A DNA stretch of 64,000 nt from Terfezia claveryi (GCA_015179025.1 WHUX01000109.1:118461-182460), one strand, 5' to 3'; shown: positions 11,858 through 24,300, numbered from the stretch's first letter. Made by a program: numbers and translations. Notes: generated by a model not told the origin, from the letters alone.

Positions 11858-12639
11858 GTGAGACCGCTGCTCGTGATCGGAAGAGTCGTTGACCTGAGCT
11901 GGTTATTCTATCTGATGGTCGATCCGACTATATACTTGGTTTTGTGTTTAGCTCAATTTAATGTTGCTATGTCGTTACGTCCTTTAGCTATATTTATTAG
12001 ATTTCATGTTAAATATTCTGCCGAACTTTTATATTGTACTTGCAGCCATATATCCACTTGCAAAACTAAATGCTACAAATCTGGTTCCAAATGCACCAAC
12101 TATTGCCACCAGGGTAAGGATCACTTAGGTAATTAGCCTGGAGTACATCTTAATCTGGCTGCCTCCGAAGGGCATAATATCCGCACCGTAGTCCCATGTG
12201 CTATACTCGCGAATTCTCTACAGTCTGTTTCCCCTTCAGGCTCCGCCTCCATGTCCAAAAGCACATCCAAGCATATAGGAACGGTGCTCGACATCATTGC
12301 AGGAAGTCCCACTCCGGTCCACGTTACCCCATATCGAGGGCCACGATCTGGAGGGATCCCGGGAGCGACACAACAATGGTTGGGAACTTTGACTCCCCGT
12401 GGGACCACCCCCCTAGAGAAGTACGGCACACTCCCCACTCAGACAACAGCGCTAATTAACGATAAGAGTGCAAACTGGCTTGCGAAATGTGTTGTCTGTA
12501 TTCAGGCAACGTTGATGGTTGTCCAATGTGTCTCACGGAAGATACCTGGACTGCTGTCACAGATCTATACCGTTATGCATATCATATGCGCTTTGCTGAT
12601 GTGCTTCATAACCCACTCCATGTTTCAGTTCCCGTAATT
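11858..12639 (+). pseudogene. Cys-rich reading frame with one internal stop
   Basis: One frame runs from about 11,858 to 12,639 broken by a single TAG at 12,134. Just before that stop is a cysteine cluster of the form CxC, CKTKC, KC, YCHxGK (residues about 60-90), like the short CXC/Cys-cluster modules found in several eukaryotic transposon proteins. The downstream part is Ser/Thr/Pro-rich and not recognised; near 12,487 a better Cys-containing frame appears in another phase. A splice acceptor (TTGCAG) lies just upstream of the cluster at about 12,046, so the cluster may be an exon. Likely a decayed transposon protein, but this is not established. Confidence 0.3.
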
Positions 12640-14614
12640 ATTACCTCTAGCGACATAGACAAGGCAACCTGATACCTCCCGAAACAAAATACCTCTTACG
12701 CCGGGGGAACCGTACACGTGATGGGCGAGTAAGAGATAAAGGTGAACGTACTCTCATGCACCAACACAGTGGACACAAACGTGAATATACCATCCACGAG
12801 CAAAAATAGATAAAGGGAAGGTCAGGGATCGGGTGGGGCACTACCTCGGTGTTTTATCTTCCTGGGTATACGGCGGAGTTCATTCAACGACTGGGGCATC
12901 ACATTTGTCCACCGTTTTGGAGAGAATTCTCTGGCGCGCATCGGGCTTAATTATTATCTGTGTCCCAGTTGAATCATGCGTGGAAAGAATTCTTTGGCTT
13001 TGCTCTACTCGAGAATGGGTCACGCTATACATGTGCTAATGGTAAATTTGTTCTTTTTTCCCTGGGTTTATTTCTGTGTGCCGCTACCCGGGTTTATTTG
13101 GTAATTGATGCCTTTGCAAGTTTGCGAAGCCTGCCAGTTGAATCCTATACCAGTGTGAACTGGGTGGAGATGTTTCCGCACTTCTAATGGAACAGTTGTT
13201 GAATTAACAGTGCTTTGGTTTCCATTCTGCTTTTGCATTCACATTTTATCTAATTTTGTGGTAGCTGTCATACCCAGTGGGATTCTTTTTGTGTGATACT
13301 TCGGTTTTAGTGTTTACGTATCATCGTAATGGGCAAGGAATACCTTCCCTTGTAGGTAATGGAGCCGTTAAATTACGCTATCGCGGAACATAGTCACTAT
13401 TCTCATCGGTGTCGATAGAAATTTCTTGTGGATATAAAAACGTAAAAATCATTATTGCCACTTATGGAGTTCACGCAATGAAGCGGCATGAAAATCTAGA
13501 AGCTCCAAGGTTAGATTCCAAAATGTGATGGCAATTTAGCTACGTACTCGTGATACACATACACTGTATTAGACATCTATTTACAATTCACATTACTTGA
13601 TACTCGATGTCTCTTGTTGGAATATGTTTGGTTGCAAAAGTTACATTTTTCCAGTGCAAAATCAAAATATAATTGTGATCCGTCTTAAAGCGTGTAGAAT
13701 AACTAGTCAGTGTGGTGTACGAGGACTTTACTTGTAGGAATTGTGTTAATATAGTCTTTATCCTACTTCTGCTTTGGTATTCAAAAACCCCATATTTGCG
13801 TTACATACAGTATATGAGTTAACCTTTCTATAATACACTCATTACTCCAAGTCATACCTTCAACGTTCTTAGTTCTCAGATTTTTTTCTTCCTAATGCTC
13901 AAGCAAGTTTCTCCTTAGCTCTAGCCTGTGATCTTCAGTCTTTCTTTTGCTAGCCGTAGAGATACTTCATTTTCTCAAAGGTCTCGGTCCAGTGATGGGA
14001 GCAGCAATGTTACCAAATTTGTCTTGAGTCCATTCATGTAGTTAGACTCACATTAGTTTCCTAGGTGTGGTATGCTATATCATATGGTGCATTCTTATTT
14101 ATGCATAGGCTATTCTTAGTCCTGGGTTTTCCTGTATCATGACCATAAAGGTCTTATTCATGTTAGAGTGAGTTTAGATTAGCTTGGAGAGATTTAGAGA
14201 ATACAAGCTTTTATATACTTTAAAGCCTACACTAGGTAGCTACAAGCTACACCGCTGACACTGGAGTAAAGAGAATATATATAACTTCCACCAATATACC
14301 ACTCATGTTTTAAACACCATACCCTTGGCATTGTTTTCTAGCTGGTGGTTAACACCGGTCATGAAATCAAGTTTTTCCTTCTAATAGCATAATCGAGATA
14401 ACTTATCAAATAACGATGTATAGCTCTCCATCCGCCATTGCCAATGCAGAGTGTATGACATTAATTGCAAACGTTTACCACTCCTATGGAGGGTGTTGTG
14501 CCAAACAGGCTACATTTAAGAGGCTTCCAATTCGAGACAGGTGCATTGTACCAGTAGGTGGAGAATGGTGTGGTTACCATTTTTCGCAATTTTGTTTGTT
14601 GCCAAGCCGTTGAG
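12640..14614. other. intergenic, nothing recognised
   Basis: AT-rich sequence with only short frames. A copy of AGGGTGTTGTGCCAA near 14,485 matches the arm of the 54-bp hairpin element at 36,059, hinting at another decayed copy. Confidence 0.35.
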
Positions 14615-14760
14615 GCAATGTCCCGAATGTGCTGGATAAAGGCACATTGGCATTCCCGGAAATGAGGAAGCAGATTGTTTGGCGAAGGAAGGTGAACAAA
14701 AACTTGACAACCCCATCCTTACAGATGGAGGGTTTCTGCTCAGCTGAGATATATTAGCCG
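14615..14760 (+). pseudogene. LINE RNase H relic
   Basis: One frame reads RHIGIPGNEEADCLAKEG, which closely matches the C-terminal RNase H signature of fungal Tad-like LINEs (GHxGIPGNExADxLAK). The 'CWIK' just upstream is in another phase, so there is at least one indel, and a TGA follows shortly after. No other LINE part is preserved nearby. Confidence 0.6.
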
Positions 14761-16375
14761 CTACAGGTAATCCCATGATGGTATATATATGTACAAGCAC
14801 AGTGATCAGAGTTCATTCTACCAGTTGAGCTCTAGGGAAATAACTATGCTCTACAACATGGCTTCCCTCACGCCTCGCAAAAATCAACCTAATACCACTA
14901 CTCCTGCCTTGCAATAAGATCTCCCTCATACGCAACACTCCCTCCACCTCTACCCCTGTCATAGGCTGACGAACAGGCGGGTTAGCCAATGAGCACTCGG
15001 ACATCTTTATCAATCTGCCAACTAATTTTACCATATACTCTACTACACGGTTCTTTGCCTACAAGCACCAGCTGGTGATATGGTCTTCCTCAGGTCAGTT
15101 GTCATACACTATGTTGACAACCATTGGTAAACGTTTATTACACCACCTAGTAATTGCATGGGAATGGAGAACACACAAGTAAGTCCTATAAAAGAATATC
15201 CATTAAGGCAATCAGCAGCAGGAACAGATCATGTATTTTGACTCATTTCTCAAAAACCAAAGAAGATATTAAAGTAAAAATTATATATATAGGTGTACTC
15301 TCCATGCTATCTATATGATTATAATAAGGTAGGAGGAAAACAAACAAATCAGTACACAGTGTACCACCTATTATAGACCGGGTATTGTCCCACCTAGATT
15401 TTCTAGAATCCAGGGGAATTTCCGACGTTAGTTTTTCTCTACTCATTGGGTTTGGTTGAAGTTGTGGTGGAGTGCAATGACTTATTTATTAGCTGGGAAG
15501 TCACAGCCCTTAGACGATCCACGTGATCCACGTGATATGATCCATGGTGGGTCCATAGGGCACCCTACCTACATAATGATGCATATGCCACACATGAGAT
15601 GATAGCGCATACATGTATATATACTGGAATAGCCAGTGGCAAGAGGAGATAGGTGTAGAAGTCAATGAACCCAATACCCCGCTCATGTATGTACCAGCTG
15701 AACACTAGACTACCTTCCTCCTCGTAGCTGCTCGTCTAGAAAATAGAATCCCAGACTTCCATGTCCCTATACGTCTGCCACGATCGCCTCGAAATTGCTG
15801 AAGCTCCGCGGAAACATTGCTCCATGTAGTGCGGGATACAAAACTCATAAGGACCATGGAAGTACCCACTAGACTAAACGGACGGAAGCTGCCTATTTTG
15901 CCCATCCTCTGAGCCCTTAGCGGCTGATGGTGAAGGAATTTAGAGGCTATTTGACGAGATTGGTAGAAGTGGGATAGATTACTGGATCATGGTCTGTGGT
16001 CGGTGGGGAACGGGCATATGGAGTGCTTGGGGGTTTTGAGCTGAAAATGAATTTTTGTAGATTGAGAAACAAGATGAGCTTCTTTAAAGATGCATCTAAG
16101 TCTTTAAAACTAGCCGAAACTAACCAACATTCTAGGAATTATTCCCACATCCCGTAGCGAAAGAAAAGTTTGCTTGGTTTTAACCCGAAGCTATTCCAGG
16201 CTCATTCCACAGGCACTCTAGTAAATTAAATATAAGTAAAATTTGTGGTTCCGTATTCATCACAATTCAGTATTCCCTATACCCAAGTTACGCCCCAAGT
16301 TCCCTTGTACTACATGCATATCCACACCATTGACACCTCCAATATAACCTGCGAATTACAAGGCTCTCCACAAGC
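14761..16375. other. intergenic, nothing recognised
   Basis: An ATG-led minus-strand frame at 15,705-15,905 (66 aa, Arg/Ser-rich) and one at 14,813-15,034 lack domains and splice partners. No repeats of note were seen. Confidence 0.35.
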
Positions 16376-16830
16376 TTAAACCCCACCAATACACCAGACT
16401 TTCCCATTGGGTTGATACCACAATTTCCCGCTGGTGAAATAATGCTCTTCACAACACGCCCTGGTATTTGGCTGTGCGACTGTACATCCAGTTGCGGGCA
16501 TCGGCACGCCTATTATCATTAATTTTATTAATATTATTATTCCCAAGCGATTTTAATATATATCCTAGTACAAGTACCCTGCAGGGATATGGAATTGAAG
16601 TGTGGTAAGGACTTACATCCCGAACTGAGTCCCGGTGAGGTGTATGGGTACGAAGTCCAAGTGACGAAAGTGCAACAGGCGGGGATGTAGTTGAGTGAGC
16701 AGTCTGGAAGTGCACGCTTGTTGAGTGCCTCGGAGTCGGTGCCCAAAGCTGAAGTTGTTACTGGCATTGGATTGGCAGTTGTAAGGGCGGGGATCAACCC
16801 AAGGAGGATGAGAGGGAGCTTGAACTGCAT
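16376..16830 (-). CDS. small secreted eight-cysteine protein, 115 aa, two exons
   Basis: Exon 1 is 16,617-16,830 and exon 2 is 16,376-16,509. The 107-bp intron starts GTAAGT and ends ATAATAG; the split codon is TGC and the total is exactly 116 codons. Residues 1-20 are a clear signal peptide (MQFKLPLILLGLIPALTTA). A Lys-Arg near residue 39 is a likely Kex2 site. The remaining part has eight cysteines in the order C-CC-C-C-CC-C, spacings about 7, 18, 7, 9 and 19. That order is the hydrophobin hallmark, but this protein is more polar and aromatic than a typical hydrophobin and shows no other hydrophobin signature. Expect a secreted wall or effector-type protein. The splice model is inferred from sequence only. 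A TATA-like CTTTTTATA (reverse strand TATAAAAAG) lies about 140 bp upstream. Confidence 0.75.
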
Positions 16831-17325
16831 CGTGAGGTAATGATATGCGGTAATTGATATCAATAGTGTAACGTAATTGGGCTGGAGGGTAGAGAGATCG
16901 TGGGTTACCTAAATGAATATGGAAGCGTCGATGGGGAAAATGGTAATCTCTGTGGAGTCCTCATTCTACTTTTTATATCCAATTCATGATATCGTTCTCC
17001 TCCAAACCGGTGAACAGAATCTCGCAGGATTCAGCACTCGGTTCCTCCCAAACCGGTGTGCGAACTCCCGCGAACTACAAGAGCCGGAACATCAGCAATA
17101 GCCCTTTATCCCAGTACAGAGGTATTTATGTTCCAGTAGTATGTGTGTAACAGAGAGGCTGTGTGTGTAACAGAAAGGCTGTGTGTAACTCCACGCATAT
17201 ACTGCTTGAAGGGGAAGTGACAACCGACTATAAGTGCATATACGCAACACAAAGGCGGGCTTATGGCAGTTCTAAAGCGGACAGGTTACACAACGTGGCA
17301 TCAGGTCACCAAAGGCGGATATAAG
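16831..17325. other. upstream region of the secreted-protein gene
   Basis: Holds the possible TATA element near 16,970 and a short direct repeat around 17,141-17,190 (GTGTGTAACAGAGAGGCT, repeated with one change). No gene was seen. Confidence 0.4.
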
Positions 17326-17355
17326 GGCATGCGAACTCCAAGGAGTTCGCATGCC
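17326..17355. repeat. perfect 14-bp-arm hairpin
   Basis: GGCATGCGAACTCC, a two-base AA spacer, then its exact reverse complement. It is isolated between AT-rich sequence, with no T-run to suggest a terminator. It may be a short foldback or a DNA-binding site. Confidence 0.7.
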
Positions 17356-19461
17356 AGCGTACATAGGCCCCCCCACGAATCGTCTCCCAGGAATTTGATC
17401 TGTCTACCTCAATGAGGAACGTGCTCAGCGGACAATAGTATTATGTTACAACAATATTTCACAAATCCGGCTTCCATGAGTGCCCAACATACAAATGCTA
17501 CTTGTTGGGTAAAACAGGGGTTCTGAGGAGACGAATCCAAAGCAAGAGGGAGGTTCGTAATGGCAAGCTGATTCTAAGGGTTTCAAGTTTGGAATATTGT
17601 AATGCTATCCATTAATAGGGTAGCGGCACCACTTCACAATGCTACAATAAGATCCAGATCGGGTGCCCATTATAAGCTACTCCTGATGTATCCTAGATTC
17701 TATCCTCCATAATAATGAGCTAACCATATCATAGTGTTCACATGCATTGTGCCTTCCCGGTGCCTCGTTTTACTTCGTTGTGTTATTCAAGATAAACTAC
17801 CGAGCAGAGCTGTCATATATTTAAAGCTCGAGCCGGCCTGAATCCACCTTTGAAAGCACCTGCTCTTAAAACGATTCAGATTTCGAATCATTTACTGTTA
17901 CCGAGTACAAGAGATGCAATAATATATCTAGCCCACTATTCCCACAAAATTATTGTTTTATTTATCAGAGTGCCTTATATGCGGTACAATTTGTGGATTT
18001 GATTTAGCGTGCATGGTTCCATGACCCTTGTGTAACTATTGAGAGGGACATCTCCCGTGAATACAAGCATCATCAGTTCATGGGATAAAGACCCACTCTA
18101 CATCATAAGTGCCTGTTCCTACAATACTCTCATATTGTACGTTTCCTACTAATGTGTGTACTTTACCTAATACTGTAAGTACCTGCTTATGCATGCTCTG
18201 AATCATGTACCCTCCTGCAAAAGTGTTTTCATCTCATCAACAGACCTTCCACCCTCCACTAATAACTAAAAATACGGCAAGTTACCTTTTTGGGGAGAAC
18301 TGGTGTTTGAGCTGCCCAGAAAATTGAAGTTTGTGCTTTCATGCTCCGTACGAATTGTACCATCTGATCTCTACAACCCTGTACAGGCTGCCTAAACTAT
18401 GTGACGCTACGTTACGGAGTAGTGAAGAATTGTTTGATTCTATATTCATTTTTTTTGTTTGCGTGGCGTCCTTATCATGTTTGCAGTAAGTACCACCTAG
18501 ATATAAAGTACCTACGGGGGGTTCGCATGCGGTCGGTTTGGGAGGTTTGGTACCATGCATTGCGCTGCCCCGTCAAGTCACAGATTTGTCCTTCCTAGCT
18601 TTCCTAAGTGTAGGTAACTCGCACCTATGTAATTCTTCATCATATTAAACATAACTTGCCTCATTATGCTGAAGCTTTGTGTCGATACACCAAGCAAAAA
18701 TCCACATCCGCGACCTCATTTGAAGCAGAAAGTAGACCTATAAAATACCCGGCAAATGTAGTCAACAACACAAATTTGAAAATTCATTCCAAAATCCGAA
18801 CTACCATTCTCAGGCAGCTGGTGAGCATTAAATAACCGGAAATAAGATACATCGTAGCCATTGACAGAATCAATACATCTATGACATTTTGTACCTTCTA
18901 CCTCAAACGTTCATTCCCTTCTACTCTCCACTTCCATACCATTCCTCAGGTTTCTTAATATCATACTACTGGCTTGGCATCGAGTACTTCTCTTTTCGCC
19001 TACGGCACTGAATGTGCCGATGTATGTCTTCTCAGACGTCTAGAATAAAAGCGATATGCTCAGCTGATAACTTTCCCCGAGGAGGCTAACGAATACCAGC
19101 AGTTCACGGCGAGTCCCTTAGTGACCCGGCTAGCCTGTTCCCAAGGCAGTCCTGCTAAGTGCCGCCTTCCAACAAAGCTCCTCCGCCAGAGTAACACCAC
19201 CCCTATACCAAAAACTAGTCTGGTTGCATGACTCACCTCCTGTGACCGAAAACTACAATCTGGAGAGGGATATTTCAGCGGGCTGCATTAGGAGGAAACT
19301 GTAAAAATACGATACCTGACGGATTCCGCATTAACGTCCTTCATACCGTAAAAGCGTCAGGAACATGCCAACCTGCGGACCTTATGATCCATTTGTCACA
19401 GTTCCGAGTGAGTTCACTTGATCATAGGATTTCCCATTACAACAACTTTTCATATTGACTA
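17356..19461. other. intergenic, nothing recognised
   Basis: Frames are short on both strands. TAGTCTGGTTG near 19,214 resembles the start of the 54-bp hairpin element at 36,059 without a partner arm. Confidence 0.35.
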
Positions 19462-20410
19462 CAGGCAAACCTCTATATTAGCATCTCTAAAATTACATAA
19501 CCATGGATATTTGCATAGACTCTGCCGGCCCGTGTTTGGGACTATGGCTAGAATGGCATAACTCTTAAATTAGCATGCATAGCATTTGCCGGTTCCAACC
19601 TGGTGACTGCCAACAATCCAACGTGCATACCTAGTGGCATGCGGCGGAGAAAATCTGTGATAAATATACGGACTGTGGATTTCTATCAATGTTATCTACT
19701 CTAATTCTCTCAGTAGTTATGATGAATACTGGTAGTGAATCGCCTCAACAGCACACGTCACTCCACAGGTCGGTCCGCCATCGGGAGGGGAGGTAGATCC
19801 AACAGAGAGCGAGTTGATTTCAGCCGTTTTCCTACGCATAAGAAAACGCAGCAAGAATTGGCACAGTGGTTCAATGCTACGTTCAAAAAACAAATTAATT
19901 AATCAACTATAGCCCGTATGATTCACTATCTCGTTGACTATAATACTAATAAAAAAGATTTAGGTATCCTAAAGAGATTTCGAGATAACCAAGACTACCG
20001 GAGGTTACAGAAAGCCTGTTGGCTTGTGATATCAAGCGAGTCCGACGAGTTCAGCGTCCACTATTATATACTGTCTCTATGATCGGTTTCTGCGTTTTGA
20101 AAGACAAATTTCAATGAGTGGTGACCTAATTAAAGAGATAGCGGAGGTAGAGGTGGCAGTGGAAGTGGTGGCGCTCGTGGGAGTAGGCAGTGCAGTGCAG
20201 GCAGGGGAGGCAGTAGGTATAGGGGGCGGTAGTGGAGGTAGGCAGGGCAATGCAGGCGGCGGAGGCAGTATAGGCAACGATTTGTTAGCCAGGTTATTGA
20301 AATTTACATTTCATTGCCCGGGTTCACGTGATGCCGAGCAAAATGCATAACTGCTCTAATAGCATTGAAACTCCCGGTCCCGACATTATGCTAATATAGA
20401 GGTTTGCCTG
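19462..20410. mobile_element. non-autonomous pogo-like element, 949 bp
   Basis: The ends are inverted repeats CAGGCAAACCTCTATATTAG and its complement at 20,388-20,410, flanked by TA at 19,460-19,461 and 20,411-20,412. A TA target and CAG-starting termini fit the pogo/Tigger branch of Tc1-mariner. The interior has no transposase; it contains a GC-rich, Gly-codon-rich tract (20,145-20,275) that is low-complexity rather than a gene. Confidence 0.7.
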
Positions 20411-20987
20411 TAAATTAACAGGTGAAGTAGAGTACCGCCCTGTATGCTCTCAATACAAACGTAACAAAAACTAGAGGGAGGGGTAGATAAGACTGAAAGG
20501 GGATGAAGAGCATAGGAATGGGAGGGAGACTGAACATGACCGCACTCACCAATTAGCAGAGATCGGCTCCCAGAGAGGTTCAGAAATCTCTCATCGTTCA
20601 GGAGATCTACGCAGACAGGTACTATCAATACTCCCCATCATTATAAGGTGCACGACAGCGCTAGCATAAGGCACAATCGGGCAGAGTCCAGTCAGATAAC
20701 AACCAAATCCAAACATCTAGAACAAATTGATGCCCGTCGTGATGCGGCATTGTCAGTGTAGTGCCTGAGAGAGAGGTTAGCCATGTGGTGTAAGATAATC
20801 GCTACTGATGTATTTGCGAATATTTGGCGGAGTACGATGCTACATAGGTCCCGTTTACTGACCAAGGACCAAGGTTAAGGTAATTTAGACCACTGCAACG
20901 AGCCCTTGTATGTAATTCAGCCTCTATACTATACTGGTTCAACAACAATTTCTCCGTCACTTCAAATTACCAACATTACCTCCCCTC
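20411..20987. other. intergenic, nothing recognised
   Basis: No supported frame or repeat was found between the pogo-like element and the truncated nuclease-like gene. Confidence 0.4.
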
Positions 20988-21881
20988 CTATGACACTACG
21001 CCGGAAACATCTTCAGGCGTAGTATCACCATCCAATCTATATCGCTCTTTGTGTGTGTGACTATTGAATCTAACCATGCTCTCACAGATCATGCTCTCTA
21101 GTCCACTATTTTCAAATACTATAGTTTTCACTAGTCTAGCACAGGCATTCTCCAACTTGTGCTTTCCCAAGACCGGGTATGTGTCCTTCCCACTACCCAG
21201 TAGTCGTATTCCGAACACATATGGCTCATCAATTCCAGGCTCAGGCCACCTAACTTGAGTCTCAATGCCACTTCCCACAGTTCCCAACTCCATCTGTATG
21301 GAAATCACCAAACGCGACTTCCATTGTCTAAATATCTCGGGGTATTCCTTGCCTAGAGGAATCTTGACTTTGTTCACCCGATTTTTGGCTTGTAGAAAGA
21401 CCGCAGACAACTTGTTGACATCGAAGTCTTTGTCTAAATCCCCAAAGTATATCGGAATAAGCAGGTCCCAATGCGGTTGCCCAAAGCTCAACTGAAGCGC
21501 ACAATGTTGTCGGAGCAGACTATGTAGGAGATCCTGAAATGTTTCCGGATTCAAAGATATTTGCGTTTGCGAAAAGTGGTTAAAATTCATGTACCCAGAA
21601 CGGAAAAGGGCCCATGGATCGACGGGATCGTCACTCGTATGATTTTCTTTCCTTCTGATTTTCTGTGCTGGTTTGCTCTCCCGGAGAGCAGCATGTTCCT
21701 GCAAAATTGGCATTCCTGTAAGTTGCTCCAGGAACTTGTGAGCCAAGAAAGGAATCGAGTATGTGCATTCCTGGGCGCGATCTTGGATTGAACTTCTGGC
21801 TATTTCCTCTAGTAAATAATCTCGAGCCAGGATACACATTAGTCGAGCATATAATTCTCCCTTTGTCCCTTTGTCCACCAT
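20988..21881 (-). pseudogene. nuclease-like fungal effector-family C-terminus, 297 aa
   Basis: An uninterrupted ATG-led frame that begins exactly where a chromovirus fragment ends, so its N-terminus was probably lost. It starts VDKGTKGELYARL. The mid-part has PWALFRSGYMNFNHF and then WDLLIPIYFGDLDKDF followed by AVFLQAKNRVNK. Proteins with this layout are common in fungi as the C-terminal half of longer proteins, some described among Crinkler/RHS-type effectors. The D...QxK pair resembles a PD-(D/E)XK nuclease site with Gln in place of the acidic residue; this is inference from pattern. The remaining frame is clean over nearly 900 bp, so truncation may be recent, or a short gene may have survived. 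No signal peptide. Confidence 0.55.
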
Positions 21882-22280
21882 GCCCGTACGGAACGACCAT
21901 CACGCAAGCTCGACCACAAGTTCTTGGGCCCATTCGAGATGTTGGCAGCCGTGGGCACTCATGCTTACCGATTGAGGTTTCCCAAGGACATCAAACGCCA
22001 CCCGGTTGTACACGTATCGGAAATTGAGCCAGCGGCGGACGATCCCCTCCCAGGGCAGAAGCACCCCCCTCCCCCTCCTGTGGTGATCGAGAGTGAAGAG
22101 GAGTGGGAGGTCGAAGAGGTATTGGACTCGAGGAGGAGGTACGGCCATCTGCAATACAAGGTTAAATGGTTAGGGGACGAGGAGGCTACTTGGCAACCAG
22201 CTGGAGACCTGGAGAACGCTCAGGATCTGGTCACCCTGTTCCATCAACGATACCCGAGAAAGCCTCGTCCAGCCGAATGA
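21880..22280 (+). pseudogene. chromovirus Pol C-terminal fragment (chromodomain)
   Basis: From about 21,880 the sequence aligns with the complete chromovirus Pol from 33,615 on. It starts in the integrase tail (GPFEMLAAVGTHAYRLRF) and passes a Pro-rich linker. It ends in a chromodomain (residues about 63-115 from 21,924: EVEEVLDSRRRYGHLQYKVKW then EATWQP). The stop is at 22,278. Protease, RT, RNase H and the integrase core are absent, so only the 3' end of a copy remains. The left edge coincides with the start of the truncated nuclease-like gene. Confidence 0.85.
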
Positions 22281-22438
22281 TGATTTGTCTTTCTTATCTT
22301 TATTGTAGTTGTCAATTCGGAGTTGGGGTTCTTGTTCTTGTTCTTGTTCTTATTCTTGCTCTTGTTATTGTTTTGTGTTGTTGATTTTGTCCGTTGTCGT
22401 GCCCGGTCGCTGGAGCTCCAGCCTAAAGGGGGGGATAG

Positions 22439-22873
22439 TGTCACAACCGTCTTCAATTGACCTTCGGGTTGTCATTGTCTAGCGTTCTTCGTTGTCGTTA
22501 TCGTCGGAAAGTCTATTAGGTCACTATGTATATATAGCCTCCAGCTCTCGCACTCTCGTTGGATCCCCATCCAACATCTTGTATCCTAATACAGAACTTG
22601 CCTCTCTCCGCGAAGGTGTACCTCCCTTGTACACCCCCTCGTCTTGCCTTGATTCGTCGAACAGCTCTGCAGCCCCGCTGCCTCCTGCTTCCGTGTGCAT
22701 CACACGCGGTACCGATTCCGCGTGTCTCTCTCACCTCTTGCCCTTGCCCCCGTCCCAGCCTTTCCCTATCACACACGTAGCTATCACACACGTAGTGTTC
22801 CTACGTGTGCGATCTCCTTGCCCACTGCCCAGGTGTACCCCTTGGTCGCCTTGCCCCCTGAGTCCGTATTACA
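22439..22873 (+). repeat. 3' LTR of chromovirus fragment, 435 bp
   Basis: Begins TGTCACAACC directly after a purine tract (AAAGGGGGGGATAG) and ends ATTACA. It shares blocks with the 491-bp LTRs of the complete copy (TATATATAGC, the Cys/Leu-coding-like CTTGCC runs, CACACGTAG...CCTACGTGTG) but is diverged and shorter, with a local duplication of ATCACACACGTAG near 22,770. Confidence 0.8.
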
Positions 22874-23600
22874 GGACCCCTGGGGGATTCCGATGCTCAC
22901 AGGGGTGAAGGATTGTTCGCAGGCTGCCCCATCAGTGATTTTGATGGACCTGTCCGATAGGTATAATTGAATCCAGTCAATCAGGTAAGGGTGGAAACTG
23001 CATTCAGCCATGATTTCGGCAAGCTGACCATGGAGAACCTTGTCGCGAAGGCCCCCATGACATCAAGAAAGAGAGCGGATGAGAATAGACCTTGATGCGA
23101 GGCCTTGGTCACCTTTTCTAGTAAAAGGTGGACTGCATCGAGTGGGGAGCGACCTTTACTACTTCCGAACTGAAAAGGTGACAGGCACTGTGAAGAGAAC
23201 TCTGTTAGCCGGCTAAGCATGACGTGTTCGATTATTTTAGAGAGTGTGGGGAGCAAGGAGATTATCTTATATGCTTTAGGGATTGAGTAGTCTGGTTTAT
23301 TGGACTTCGGGATAACTACTGCTAGAACCTTCTTAAGGAGAGCGGAGAGGGTGTGGCATCTAAGGGACCAGTCCGTCATTGCCGTGAGAATATCAGGGCG
23401 GATAGCATGTAAGGCCTTCCATACGGAGGTGGAGAACCGGGGGCAGAGGATGGTGGAATCGCATCGATTGCTTTTTGGATTTCCGCTTTACTGACCAGGG
23501 TAAAACCAGACATGTCCGTTGAGGGGATGTAGAGGGTGGTTAGAGGGGGCGGGGGGAAGAGATGTTGCCGGTGGATTATGGCTTTGTCTTCAAACGTGGT
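22874..23600 (-). pseudogene. Tad-like LINE reverse-transcriptase fragment
   Basis: On the minus strand, motifs run in order through several frames: KAEIQKAIDAIPPSSAPG, LAVVIPKSNKPDYSIPKAY, PFQFGSSKGRS, SALFLDVMGAFA (for the usual FLDVxGAFD) and finally SIGIPQGS. These are LINE RT domains 0 to 4. At least two frameshifts and the loss of the catalytic YADD region show it is dead. The chromovirus LTR begins immediately after GIPQGS, so the RT was cut there, and no downstream LINE part is present to the left. Confidence 0.8.
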
Positions 23601-24300
23601 GGTATTATTGACAGTTGCGATACTGGCGGCGGGTTTTGAGATGGCCTTGCATACTGTGTTCCACAGGATGGGGGGTCAGTATTTTCACATATTCCATTCC
23701 AGTGTTCAGCTGTGGCTTTCTTGATTGCTCAGAAGTAGGCGTTTCTTGGTATGTCTTTTGGAGTGCGACTAGCCCTGAACTCTCGGAAGAGATGACTAAT
23801 TCGGCGCATTTCGGCATGGTTGGCGTTCCACCTAGTATGCGCCACGGGGCGCGTAAAACTCGCCTCGCTCGCCAAGATTCAAGGCTAGCCTGCTTCATAC
23901 TGGGGCCTCTGCCAATCCCCGCCCCAGGCGCGATATACGCCACGGCGCCTTAGGTATATTGGTTGCACGCACGCGGGTGACTTCATCTGGGGACCTTGGG
24001 TTTCTACGTAGGTAAGCGTCTTTACCCTCCCTACAACTGAGGCTAGCTACGTGGAATGAAGTGAACCAATGATCCAGGACACATGCACGCATAAGTATAA
24101 TAAATGTCTATAGTATTTCTAAATGTTTATGTACATGGGAGCTAATGCCACAAGAGACAGAAATATAATGAACTCGACCTGTCCAACCTTGCCATATGCC
24201 TAGCGAACTCCAAGCCAAGAGCCTGGCCTACGTTGGTCTGCGAACAAAAGTGGTGGGAGTACAGCTTAGACTAGGCTGGCGCAGAGATATGGTAAAGGGG

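Noticed and set aside
20114..20350. Gly-rich plus-strand frame as an RNA-binding protein
   Set aside because: Low-complexity tract inside a pogo-like element. Each frame is low-complexity and none has a non-repetitive domain.
23605..23953. Two 112-codon frames on opposite strands
   Set aside because: They span the junction of a LINE fragment and the palindrome arm, and no single domain covers them.
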